Part shown: piece after piece, positions 10,302 to 21,116 of the stretch
How positions within the stretch are numbered: position 1 is the stretch's first letter
Layout of the letters: every line of letters starts with the position of its first letter
NCBI GenBank assembly: GCA_015499985.1
Contig: JAAAUF010000040.1
Coordinates: 62,488 to 87,378 of the forward strand
Origin: Haplosporangium gracile
Lineage: Eukaryota > Mortierellomycota > Mortierellomycetes > Mortierellales > Mortierellaceae
DNA length: 24,891 bases
Direction of reading: 5' to 3'
Program-made: the position numbers and the translations under genes
The notes under the pieces: model-generated
What the model saw: only the letters and a program-made list of their open reading frames with translations
Databases searched by the model: none
Told to the model about the DNA's origin: nothing

Positions 10302-11348
10302 CTTGCCAGTTGTTTGTAAGATGTTGACACTTTGTGCGAGCCCGAGTAGATTCGGGTTGTTACAAAAATCGGTGCCCCTTTCTCCAGATATGGTGATGTC
10401 TCTGTAGTCTAGTTAGTCGCACCTTCACGTATTGCAGAGAGACAGAGTAACTGAACTGGCAAGTGTTTCTTTAGTGCATCATGGACTCATGCTCTCTTTA
10501 TTCGCTACCAGTTGAGGGTACTACAGCTACCCTACAGGGTCAACGGTCATCATTTTTGTATGCCCCTTAATTTTTCGTCTCAAAGTCTTGATTTCCTTTG
10601 TCGCGTTTTTGGATGTCCTACGGTCATTTGTGAGGCACGGGATCAACCATTACGAGTCAGAAACGACTCAGAACAGAGCTTGACCCCACTGCCCTTTTTC
10701 TACATTCACTCTTCGCGTCTCCTACGACAATAATGTTTATCGCGCTATTTTGAGTCAGGCTCTAAACGGTGATTGGTACAAACCCTGATAGGCATCAATT
10801 ACCACACGACATTTACTTTTTTCCGCTTTTTTTTTAGATGCACCCCATCCTGCGGTGCACTAGGGCCATCTCTTCACTCAATATCATTGCTTTGTAGTAA
10901 AAGGCTTGATTCTGGGTCTTCAGTACCCAGATCATTCACGCTTTTTATGTTTTCTTCCTCTACGCGTCCTTATTACTATATAATTCTTCCATAATATTCG
11001 ACTTACCCTTCTCTGGCTTGTTTTACTCATCTTCTTTGCAAAATCAAACGCCTTGAAAGACAAAACTGTATCACTAAGCAAGCGGAATAAAAGAGACCTT
11101 TTCACCATGCTGTAAAGTTATGAACCATACAAAGATCAATGAAAAAGTTTTATTGCTCCACTCTCAAGGGTATAAAACGTTTGTTTGTTATTCCTCCTCC
11201 TCCTCCTTTTCATCCCATCCTTTTTCTTTTTCTTTCACCCTTACCCCTTCTCACTCACTTCTACCTCCATTTTTCGCGTCCTTCATACAGGACTCAAACC
11301 TACACTTAACTTCCTCTCATCCTTTCAAATCGCCTTTTTTTTCTCTCG
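10302..11348. other. Divergent intergenic region, piggyBac-derived gene to 1127-aa gene
   Basis: No credible ORF or RNA gene. It contains a TGAGTCA (AP-1/Gcn4-type) heptamer near 10751, a TATAAA at 11171 and a CT-rich stretch (about 11190-11345) leading into the + strand start codon. I looked for a transposon end (TTAA plus CCC-type inverted repeat) and found none that pairs with the other side. Confidence 0.6.
11171..11176 (+). promoter_or_regulatory. Candidate TATA box of the 1127-aa gene
   Basis: TATAAA lies 178 bases before the ATG at 11349 and is followed by a long CT-rich leader. The kinase gene at the right edge has a similar TATA-to-ATG distance. Confidence 0.45.
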
Positions 11349-14300
11349 ATGAACGACGACGACCAGTTCGAGTCATGGCCTCGTAAATCCGCTCGCATCC
11401 GCGATCGAGAAGCCGCCAAGGCCGCCGAAGCCGCTGAGGCGTTGCGAGTCAAGGAGAAAGAACAGAAGCAGCAGCAACGCTCTCAGCGCCGTAATGCCCC
11501 TTCTGCCCAGGTCCAGAAATCCAACCGAGCCAAGGCCGTCCAAGCCAAAGCAGCTCAAGCCAAGGCCATCCAAGCCAAGGTCGCGCAAGTCAAGGTCACG
11601 CAAGTCAAGTCCGTGAAAGTCAAGTCCGTCCAAGCTACCCGTGAGAAGTTTACTACTACTACTTCTCGTGCTACTCTCTCTTCTTTGTCGTTGCCTTCGA
11701 CTCAGTCCAGCTCTCGTTCCCGATCCCGCCCCAATCCTGAAGAAATCGATGCTGATACCGATACTGAAGCTGCCTACGTCACTGCTGTCGGCACTCCGGC
11801 CTCGTTTTTGTCGTCTCCGTCGCCCTCTGACACGGGTGAAAGCGACCACGATATGGATGCTGACTCCGAGGATGACGGCAATGCAGAAGACGAGGACAGC
11901 GAGATGCCTTCGAGCTCCGGAATGCAAACCCGTCCGAGTGTATCCGGCAAGACTCTTCCTGGTGCCCGCACTCTCTCACGTCCTCGCTCTCGCAGTCATG
12001 ACAGCGATGACGAAGACGGTGAGGAGAGCGACGAGGAAGATGACAAGAGCGATGAAGATGGCGATCTGTTGTCTGCCACCGCCGGTGAACGCTCCGAGCT
12101 CGAGCACTCTGACCTCGAGTATTCTGATGAAGAGGTATATTTTCCTCACAATTTGACGTAAACAGTGCATCGCGTCCAATGTTTGTCTACATCCATTTAT
12201 TTCTCACAATCATCTAACCACCGCTTTTCTTTCTATCCGCCTTTTTCTTAAAAACTATCTCACGAATGTAGGAGTACATCAGGCCCCCATTGACAGGCAA
12301 AGAAGTGGCACGAAAGCTGATGAAAATGTGCCTTGAAAAGTTTATGGAGAGCCGCGACTACCTCCTTACGCCTCTCTCTTTTGTCATCTATTGGATGCCT
12401 ACTACCGCCGATGATAACACCCCCGAGGACACGTTCGAACTCTACACCTTGCCCCTCAAGGCCACAGACCGTGAGTGGGACAAGGCCGAGGTGATTGATA
12501 CCCTGCGAACCGATCAGGTCGCGCACTGGCTTCAGATTCCTGTTGGAGATCTCCTTGGGTTTTTGGTCCAGGCCACTCCCTCTGAGTTTGCACGGTTGAA
12601 CTATTATTTGCACTTTCGTCTCGATCTCATGCGCACCATTCAAGGCATGTCAAGACTTTCATCGTCACGCGCTGGCAGTAAATTTGATTTGTGAAGTGGA
12701 CGATGAGCCCTCATCTCCTTCTTTAGTTCTCCTCTAACCATATTTCCTTCACATTTTATACATAGCGATGCCGAGCTGCCTTGCGTGGCTCGACACAGAC
12801 GCCGACCCACAGCCGGGAGACCCCGTATACGAGGTTCTCCACCGCTTCCGCTCACTCGACGACGAGCAACAGCGCCTCCTCGTCTGGTCTATCAAAAAAG
12901 AGATCCGAATCCGCCGCGAAGCCGACGCGCGGAACAAAATCAACACAATGCCCTACCGCCCCGTCGTCCATGACGACTTGCAAACCCGAGCCGAATTCGA
13001 TTACCTTCTGAAAACCTGGAACATGCATCGCTCCCGCACGTCCCCCGTCATTGAGTTCCGTGCCTCAAAGAGGTTCTTCCCGGACTTTGTGGATCAACGT
13101 GCGAAGAACCGTTGGTTTGTGAAGGTTGACGTTACTGAAGAGTTGTTGGAGGCGTTGACGGTCGAGGAGGTCCGGGGGACCATTAGGGCAGATCATGAGT
13201 TCCTACATCAGCTTGAATCGAGTCGCGCTGACTACCAAGAGTTCAAGATGCCTGACGATGAGGTTGTCATTGCTGCTCAGGACCCACGTTTCCCCCTAAT
13301 TCTTCTGGTCAAATCCTCAGTACCAGCCCAAGTCCTTGGCGGACGTGCTCCTCCTCCACCACGCGGGCCTCCCCCACCTCGCAATCCTCTTCCGCCTCGT
13401 GGTCCTTCACCCCCTCCACGTCCACGCATGCAACCGCAGATCGACGGTGGTGGCTCAACCTTCCAGGCTTCTGCCTCGACTACTCCTATGATGGCGCCTC
13501 TGCCTCTTCCTTCACATGTGCAAAGCCAATTTACCAGTGTCGATCAAACCCTGCAGGGCTCTGCTTCGACAACCCCCTTTAGGGCGCCTCAACCTCTCCC
13601 TCCTGCATACATGCAACCCCAGACAGCCAGTGGCGAAGCCACCCTCCAGGGCTCTGTCTCGACTACCCCCTTGATGGTTCCTCGCCCTCAATCTCCGCAC
13701 ATGCAACTTCATATCGTCAGCACCAACCCAATCCTCCAGGGTTCTGCCTGGTCTACACCCATGGGGCCTCCTCCGGTACCTCCTCGTCCTCTGCAACCTC
13801 AGCAACCACTTCATCCTCTGCAACGACCACCAGTTTCTCTTCCTCAGCAACCTATACCCACCATCTCTATGAACGGCGGCAACAGCGCCCTTCTCCAGCG
13901 CAGAGCACTGAGAAGTATGGGCTTCGGCATCAAGAGCGCCGACGAATGGATCACCGCCGCCCGTAAGGCCGTTTCAGGCGACGACAACTGGTGGCGCTAC
14001 GAGCTCATTCAGATCATGGAATGGCACAGACAACACTCTCCCGTTTCCCGGCTCCAACCCGATCTCCCGCTCATAGCCCAACACTACGCTCATCTCCAGC
14101 GAGGTATCCATCATGAGAAGCAGCGGTACCTCACAAAGATCCTTTATGAGCAAGCTGCTGCCGACAAGCAGAGGCAAGAGCAGGGAACCTTGCGACAGCA
14201 ACAACGACAACAGGAGCTTGAGGCGGTGGCGCGTCATCAAGTTGACCTTCTTTTGAAGCAACAACAGCAGGAGATGGCGCTGCAGCTTCAACAAGCGCTC

Positions 14301-14957
14301 CAACCTGTGTATGAGCAGCAACAACAGGAAGCAATCGACTTGAAGATTCAGCGGATGGTGGAGACGCAAGCAACGGATCAGAAGCAACAGCAGCACCAAC
14401 AGAATCTGCAGTATTTAGAAAAGCTGATTCAGCAGCAAACCGCATCGGAGCAATTTCAACAACTACAGCAGCAGCAGCAGCAGCAGCAGCAACAAGAGCA
14501 GCAACAGCAACAAGAGCAGCAGCATGTACCGCAATTCACGGAACAACAGCAACACCAGATGTTGGAGCACCTTCAACAGCAGGCGGGGCAACTTCACCAG
14601 CACCAATCGGCAGAACAGCTCCAACAGCAACACCTTGCGATAGATCAACTCCAACAACAACAGCTCGCCGAGCAGCAGCAGCTCTTGTCGGAGCAGCAGC
14701 ACTTAGCCGAGCAGCTCCAGCTCCAGCAAGAAGCAGAACAGTTTCAGCTCCAACAACAGGAGCTAGCGGCACCGCAACAGGAACTAGCGGCACAACAGCA
14801 GTTGATGCAACAATGGGCGGAGCAACAGCAACAGCAGCAGTTACTGGAAAATATTCAAACACAGCAGCTTGTGGCTGAGCTGCACCAACAGCGGCTTCTT
14901 GAGCGGATTCAGCAGCCCAGCCCTACTCCCTCTACACCCTCTGCGGACGCGGACTAG
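11349..14957 (+). CDS. Large Q-rich repeat protein of unknown function, three exons (1127 aa)
   Basis: Exons are 11349-12134, 12272-12677 and 12766-14957. Intron 1 (137 bp) has donor GTATAT and acceptor GTAG. Intron 2 (88 bp) has donor GTAAAT, a CTAAC branch site at 12734-12738 and acceptor ATAG. Phases are 0 and 1, and together they join three ORFs into one frame. Residues 1-262 are charged, with seven copies of a Lys/Gln pentapeptide (about 62-96) and long acidic Ser/Asp/Glu runs. Exon 2 and the start of exon 3 (about 263-590) look folded, with mixed hydrophobic and aromatic residues. A Pro-rich segment (about 590-618) and four 30-31-residue repeats (about 629-750) follow. Next is a Trp-containing helical-looking segment (about 763-860), then a Gln-dominated tail to the end, probably coiled coil or disordered. 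I recognise no family. Scaffold or transcription cofactor roles are guesses. Confidence 0.75.
11532..11636 (+). repeat. 15-bp minisatellite, seven copies, in coding sequence
   Basis: Seven contiguous 15-base units with the pattern AAG-GCC-ATC-CAA-GCC, drifting toward AAG-TCC-GTC-CAA-GTC. They encode a Lys-x-x-Gln-Ala/Val pentapeptide array. The frame is kept in every copy. Confidence 0.85.
13458..13820 (+). repeat. About 90-bp tandem repeat, four copies, in coding sequence
   Basis: Copies start at 13458, 13548, 13641 and 13731, with spacings of 90, 93 and 90 bases. Each copy begins with a Thr/Ile-Leu/Phe-Gln-Gly/Ala-Ser motif, then Ser-Thr-Thr-Pro and a Pro-rich stretch ending in Met/Val-Gln. 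The last copy degenerates into Pro/Gln-rich sequence. Confidence 0.85.
14463..14525 (+). repeat. CAG/CAA microsatellite in the Q-rich tail
   Basis: A CAG run followed by mixed CAG/CAA codons with a few GAG interruptions. It encodes a Gln run in the C-terminal tail of the 1127-aa protein. Confidence 0.85.
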
Positions 14958-15106
14958 GCGCTCCCCTCCTCCAAACCCTTTCTCCATCTCTTTCAAGTCT
15001 GTTTGCATTGGCAAAAGACTATCTTTGGGATGCCTGGTCATATACATTTACACACAGCAATACTTTTCTTTGAGTGCCATGTCAAAACCTTCAGTACTTC
15101 AATATC

Positions 15107-15112
15107 AATAAA
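15107..15112 (+). terminator. Candidate polyadenylation signal AATAAA
   Basis: AATAAA sits 150 bases after the stop codon of the 1127-aa gene and about 25 bases before the stop codon of the convergent NDUFAF4-like gene. The two 3' ends are therefore likely to overlap. Confidence 0.5.
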
Positions 15113-15137
15113 CAACAGGGAAAAAAGTGGTTTATGA

Positions 15138-16403
15138 TTATTTTCGTCCGCCATGTGATGAGGATGCCTGCCTAACACTCCCTTTCCCTGTCATTGCAGT
15201 CTCATCCGCCGACAGCGAATCCGACAACAATGAAGCCCTACCCTTCCCCTGCCCCTGTCCCTGCGCCTTCTTCTTACTCTGATCAATACCAGCCTCAGCC
15301 TCAGCATCCGCAATCGAACTAGGCTTATCCAACACCTCAATGCCCCTCAGATCCTCACACCACACACCAGACTCTCTACCCTTAGCATCCTTTCCTGGCA
15401 GAATACTATACGTGTTAATATACTGGGTCAACGACCGGATATCTTGTTTCTTCAACCCAAACTCGTGTGCAAGCACGTCCTCGGTCCAGATCGAGGGGTC
15501 CTGGTTCCGGAGTTGAAGGAGTTGCATCAGTTTGAGCGATGTCAAGTTTGAGCCTGATTGTGCAGCTGCTGCGGCGGTTGAGGCGGAGGTCTGGGCGTAG
15601 AGTCCTGAAGATTGAGCGAATGTTGCAGGTGTGTTGTTGTTGGATCCTGAGCTGTATGATGATGATGATGATGATGATGATGGTGTCTTGGATGGCAGTT
15701 TGCGCTTAAGAATTGCCTCAGCCTAATATACGAGTAAAGGTCCCAAATGGACATGAAGCGTGGTGAGAATACTGGCTTTGAATGTTCCAATTTGACAATG
15801 TACCTTGACGATTTGGGTACACGACTGTGGATGCTGAAAAACGGTCCCTTCAAAAATACCTCGCGATGCTTGACTTGATCTGGGTTGGCAACATCCACCT
15901 GTCCAATTGCATTCAAGTTTCCAAAGAACTGCATCTCCGCTGCCGACGGCGTATCCTCCAACGGCCTACTCTCTCCATCTAAGTATGTATAAATAATTAG
16001 AACCAAAAAAAAAAAAAAAAAAAAAAAGGATCTGTTAAGTCTCACACGTCCATTCTTCTTTTCCTGCAGATCATATCATTTTGATTCCTCCATTCCTCCA
16101 AACATGTCTGTAGCTACAAGGTCGTTTACCTAGCTTGCCAGACTTCTTGATTTCCTCGTCATATCGCGCAATCTTCTCCTCCAATTTCCGCTGCTGCTCC
16201 AAATAATCCTGCTTCGGTGAACTTCCTGCTCCTGCTCCTGTTGCCTTGAACGCCGTCGATGCGGCAGTGGCATTCAACTTTGTCGACGCAGCAGCAGCCG
16301 CAGCCGCAGTCGCGGCCTTCTCTTGCATTGCGCTCTTGGCAGACGGGAAATGACGCGCCGCTGATTTGGCTCCCGCATTGCTCTTTGATGCCGAGTTACC
16401 CAT
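15138..16403 (-). CDS. NDUFAF4-like mitochondrial complex I assembly factor, three exons (325 aa)
   Basis: Exons are 16403-16130, 15978-15860 and 15722-15138. Intron 1 (151 bp) has donor GTAAAC and acceptor TTAG. Intron 2 (137 bp) has donor GTATTT and acceptor TTAG. The joins keep one frame (phases 1 and 0). The C-terminal half holds a segment (about residues 178-225) with LMQLLQLRNQDP, then WTEDVLAHEFGLKKQDIRSL and YINTY. This matches the conserved end of animal NDUFAF4, which has WTAE, then EYQLEQKDV and SLLKYF. NDUFAF4 works with NDUFAF3 in early assembly of respiratory complex I at the inner mitochondrial membrane. The N-terminus MGNSASK is a strong N-myristoylation motif, and I recall the human protein also begins Met-Gly and is listed as myristoylated. 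Residues 30-60 are Ala-rich and an eight-Ser run precedes the conserved part. The family call rests on a remembered alignment. The second donor has an alternative at a CGT|GTACCC site. Confidence 0.72.
15656..15681. repeat. (GAT)n microsatellite encoding a Ser run on the minus strand
   Basis: About eight GAT/TGA-phase triplets on the + strand, read as TCA Ser codons by the NDUFAF4-like gene. Confidence 0.9.
16005..16027. repeat. Poly-A/poly-T homopolymer inside an intron
   Basis: More than 20 A on the + strand (T on the coding strand), inside intron 1 of the NDUFAF4-like gene, upstream of its acceptor. It may act as an extended pyrimidine tract. Confidence 0.85.
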
Positions 16404-16840
16404 GACGCTTTTGTTGGTTTAATGGAATGAAGTCGAGGTTGTTGCTTCCTTTATGGCTGTAGAGTGTTGAATAAGTGTTCTTCGAAGTCTAAAGTGAGTT
16501 GTACTTTGGTGTGCGTGTGTGTGCTGAAGAGGATCACAAAGGGTGAATGCCGCTGTAGGTTCCTGCTCCCTGCTTCGGTGAATGTGTGTGAAGGAAGAGT
16601 TGAAGCGATTGTGGTTTCCGTGTTCTCCGAGATAACATAATTTTCCGTGGTAGCGATGCGACCGAGCGCGGACTGGCGATAAGCCACAAATTCTTCAAAT
16701 CAAGGGGAACATGCAAGCATTCACTCCACACTTATGCAAAAGGAAGAGAAGAATTAATTAAACGAATCCTTTATGGAAAAACTTTATGTATGAAATAAAC
16801 AGAAAAACAGAGAAAAAAGAAATTGAAAGAAAGAAAAGGT
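16404..16840 (-). other. Spacer: promoter of the NDUFAF4-like gene and 3' flank of the P5A ATPase gene
   Basis: The 437 bases between the P5A stop codon and the NDUFAF4-like start codon hold no credible gene. No clear TATA box or AATAAA is visible on the minus strand. Confidence 0.5.
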
Positions 16841-19800
16841 CTACTTGCGGACAATGTCCTTGGCAGCAAAGTTGCCAAACAAAGTATTGCAAACAATCTC
16901 AAGGGCCCAGGCGCCAAAGTAATCAAATGCCATAATACCAATCAACTTGACCTTGAAATCCTCAGGGAAGGGCACAAGCTGGAGGTACTCGTTGAACTCG
17001 GGCATAAATTCGGTCGCTCCGGCGACGGCAACTCCGGCAACCGCCAACAGACCACGGTACAAGTAAGTGTTCTCTCTCAAGCTCTCGCGGAATGGGTGAC
17101 CCTTGTAATTGATCGCGAAGGTTGACACCTGCATCGACAACGAAATCAAGTAGATCGCAGAGTTCAACAGACCAGGCTCGAACGTCTTCTCCAGGTCCAC
17201 CACACGGTCGTGCTCAATCAACTTGGCCTCGCGCGTAATGTAAATCAGTGAAAAAATGTGGATCGCAAACTGACCCAGAACAGAGAGGATGATGTAAAAG
17301 TTGAAGATGTTGGGCTGGGGACGCTCCTTGGACAAGTGCTCGAGAGGGGTGGCCTTGGAGATGCACATGAAACAAACGGCCATCAGGATACCGGTAATCG
17401 TGACCTGGAAATCGCCATACTTGATACCATCGAGGTACAAGACACTGAGCGAGTAGGCAGTAATCAGACAGTTGAGGGCGAGAATCTTGTACATCTGCAT
17501 GGTGGCGACAAGTGTGCAGCGACCCTGGCGGATAATGTTGACAATCGACATGGGGGTCGACAACTTGGAGGTGAAGGGGGCAGCAGCAGAGGCATCTCCG
17601 AGCTTGAGGGTGGGGGGTGCATCCTCATCAATGTCCTCCATCATGTCAGCGATACCACTCATATCTAAGGCGGGCTTAGGCGCGGCAACAGGGCGACCGT
17701 TTTCATCAACAGCACCGATGCCAGCAGCTTCGCGGGCAGCCTGCTGCTTAGCGGCAATGACCTCTGGGGGGTAAAGGTGGGCAATCTTGGCGTGCGGTGG
17801 AGGGGGTTGCATGTTGAAGCGGGCAGTGAACTTGAGCTGATTCTCGTAGACATTCTTGATACGCTGGAGCTGATTGTACTCGGCAATCCTGGCCAGGTCC
17901 TCGGGCTTTCCGTCCAAAAGAGCGACACCAATGTGAGCCTGCTTCAAGGCACCGACATCGTTGGTTCCGTCTCCGCACATCAAGGTAGTGTAACCGTTGG
18001 CCTTCAAATTTGTTAAAATCGTCTCCTTCTGCCCGGGAGAGACACGGGCGTAGACCCAGGTGTGGCGGACCAACTCGGAAAACGTCGGCCTGTTCTCGTA
18101 CTGGGACATGGCGGGTCCAGTGACACAGATATCGTAGTCGCGGAAGATGGTGGTATCGAAGGGCTTGGTGGGGTCGAGAGCGATCATCTTGGTCTCGTCA
18201 ATGGACTTCCAGACGAGATCCTCAGGGCCGGCTCCATCCTCGCGGACATCCATGATCAAAACATCGCGGTTTACAATATCGACCTGGTGAGCAACATGGC
18301 AGGCAGTCAATGGGTTATCTCCGGTAATCATCACACAGCGGTGGGAAGACTCGTTCAACATCTTGATGGCCTGGGCGGAATCCTCCTTGAGGGGGCAGTG
18401 GAAGACCAAGAATCCGGCAAAGATAAGCTGGCTCTCGACATTGTCACGGTGAAGGGCATTGATTTGGTCAGTGTTCAATCCATCTGGCAAGTACTTGTAT
18501 CCAAGGGCCAAGACACGGCTTCCACGGCGGGTGAACTGCTTGTAAGTCTCTTCGTAGTGTTGAGGCAACTTGGCGTACATGTTCTTCAAAGTCTCGGGGG
18601 CTCCCTTGACGGCCACAAACAGCTTGGTAGTCCTGAACTCGGGGCTGGTCAAAGTGGAAACAGTCGACATACGCTTGAGGGCAGATGAGAACTGAAAACG
18701 ACGACGGATCAAAAGGTGCTCGTTTTTGTTGAAGGCGTTGTCGGGGTAAACGTTGTCGTGCTTGCCAACCTTCCACTTCAAAGCCTCCAGAGTGACGCGT
18801 TCCATTGGATCTCCAACGAGACCCTCCTCCAACTGAACCAAGGCATGAGCGGTAGCAAGGACATGACGGGACGAAATAGGGGCTTGGTCGGGCATGATCA
18901 GCTTCTCGGGCTCTCCAGCATCAATTCCGCAGACACCCTCGACTACGAGATCCTCTCCAGTCAATGTTCCAGTCTTATCGAAGCAGCAGACATCAACCTT
19001 TCCGGCAAAGGGAATACGGAAGGGCTCAACGCAGAAAATGTGGTAGCGGGCAAGGGCGATCAGCGACGTGTTGACGGCCAACGACAACTCCATGGGCAAC
19101 TCTGGGGGAACAACCGAGGTGATAATCAAGATACAGTCCAGAAGCAACTTTCCACGCTTGCGTCCCTGCTCGCTTCCAATAACCCAGACGTAGTAGGCGG
19201 CGACAATGGCAAAGATGAGGAGGAAGAGAATGAAGAGAAGGGCTTCCAAGTTGTTGGCAGTAACGCGCTCAGTCGAGTAAACCATAGTGCGGACGAGCTT
19301 TCCCTGGGCAGTTCCAAATCCAGTGCGGACAACGTAGCAGATGCAACCACCATCGGGGGCCTTCAAGGACGAGGTAGGGGCGGTGACCTGAAGGACCTTG
19401 GTGCCTCCATAAAGAACGTTAAGCTTGTCGGCGCCATTCAACTCCAGGACATCATCAGGCTCACGCAGCATGATGCCCTCCTTCAACAATGGGGTCGATT
19501 CTCCAGAAAGCATAGCCTCGTTGACAATGCAGGTTCCGTCAACAATTACCATATCGCAAGGAACGCCGGAATCCTCCTTGGTGCGAACAATCGAAACAAG
19601 ATCGCCAGGCAAGAGCTCATCGGACATAATGTTGATCCAAGTGCCACTGCGACGAACATTGACGTGGAATGGTTTGATCGACATGCCCTGGAACTCTCCA
19701 ATGGTTCTCAAGCGCTATTATTTGTAATAACAAATTGAGGATAGGCGTAAGTATGACAAGGCTCTTTAAATCACACATGCGCACAGATGAATTAAAAATT

Positions 19801-21116
19801 CTGCATTATTGTAAATTACATACCTGCCAGACGACAGTGGACTCAAAGATGACCAACATAACGAGGGTGAAGAGGGAGTAGTACCAGTACTCGTCCAGTA
19901 ACCAGAGGGCGACACAGAAAATTTGGAAGATGAAGAAGGGTGCGACGGCGTGTTCCTTGAAAAGCTCCATGAACTTGGGCAGGGGGATGTCAAATCTGTT
20001 CATGCCATAGGTGGCAGTGGTAGCCTTGGTCTGCTCCTCGTTCAATCCGCGTGCCTTCTGGAATTCGCCCATAGTCAAGCCGAGATCGGAGGGATACTTG
20101 ATCTTGGTAAAGATCTTCTTGTCGTCATTGTACACATACTTTTTCTTTTGGAAAATAAAGTAGGTTGCTCCATTCTAGGTAAAAAAAAAAAAAAGGTTTA
20201 GTGGCCAGTCATGAAGTGCCACGCCATGTCTTTATCTTGTCCACGCAACCCCCTTCGATCGCTTTTTCTTGTGTTCAAATCCGGTTTTATGTGTTACCTC
20301 ATGGTGAAGATCGCAAAGAGCTCCGAGTCCACGGTGCTTGTCGGGAACAATACGGATGATGGTTGCCTTCTTGACATCAGTTTCCTGGCGGAGAGAAAAA
20401 ATGAAAATTGTCAGTCCCAGTCTGCGACCCATTGCATTACACGATGGAGCACACGCCTCACAATTCTCTTTCATTGTCGGATAACAATTATTAGGTCGTA
20501 TCTAGTGAAGTGTGTGTGTTGTATGTACTGTGTTGTACCTTTCTGCAAGTAAGCGAAGCTTTGATAGAAACGCTCCACTGACAGGTCAAGAAGAGCATGG
20601 CGTTGGTGGTGAGGAGGAGTCCAACGGTGACGAAGGTGATCTCCTCTGACTTGATCCATTCGTCGTACTTGAAAAAGTAGATGAATGCCCAGGCTGGGTA
20701 GAGGAAGAGAAAGGGCCAAGCGTAGGCATGTTGGATCCGTGGAAGGCGAGAGTGCAGCGACGAAGTTTTGATCAGCTTCGTCTGGACAAGTGAGGCCGGC
20801 GCCCTAATGATAATGTTGCAGATAGAGGTAATTGTTGGGAAAGGGGTGTTAGAAACTATACCTCGTTGTTGGAGGGTTGTTAACGTTGTTGGTGTCCCTA
20901 TTCCTTGCAAGTTAAGAAGTCTTTCTTTTTTTTGTCGTCTCTGAATGTGTCTGTGCCCGAACAAAGGGTCATCCGCGGTGCGATGATATCCTTTTTGTTT
21001 CTGATGATGCTGTTGCCCTGTTTCGAGTGAAAGATGCTGCCGGTGCCGGTCTAAATGTGTGTCGTCTTGTCCAATTGTGTTGTCTGTCCTGAAGACAAGA
21101 AATACGCCGCTTACAT
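16841..21116 (-). CDS. SPF1: P5A-type ATPase, ER transmembrane-helix dislocase (Spf1/ATP13A1), 1192 aa
   Basis: Exons are 21116-21115 (only AT of the start codon), 20803-20539, 20384-20298, 20174-19824 and 19714-16841. Introns are 311, 154, 123 and 109 bp, with donors GTAAGC, GTACAA, GTAACA and GTATGT. All acceptors end in AG and all phases agree. Motifs are SGES (305-308), the P5A signature PPELP (438-442), DKTGT with the phosphorylated Asp at 481, KGAPE (605-609), TGDNP (699-703) and GDGTND (816-821). The N-terminus has hydrophobic segments, and four or more membrane helices follow the hinge. An acidic insert (about 870-925) sits before the last helices. Length matches yeast Spf1 (1215 aa) and human ATP13A1 (1204 aa). 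The family uses ATP to pull mistargeted or misoriented tail-anchored and signal-anchor helices out of the ER membrane. The start was chosen because it gives ATG in an A-rich context, with TGA two codons upstream in the same frame. Confidence 0.95.
20804..21114 (-). other. Intron splitting the start codon of the P5A ATPase gene
   Basis: Donor GTAAGC (21114-21109), a CTAAC branch-like site in a pyrimidine-rich stretch about 45 bases before the end, and acceptor ATTAG (to 20804). It is the longest intron in the window. Removing it joins AT to G and creates the start codon. Confidence 0.75.

Noticed and set aside
15758..15860. Coding extension of the NDUFAF4-like exon 2 past 15860
   Set aside because: The read-through frame does not match the frame of the conserved C-terminal exon. 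Only the phase-0 donor at 15859 (or a weaker one nearby) restores it.
18716..19738. 340-codon + strand ORF opposite the P5A ATPase gene
   Set aside because: It is the antisense shadow of a highly conserved coding exon, with no domain of its own.
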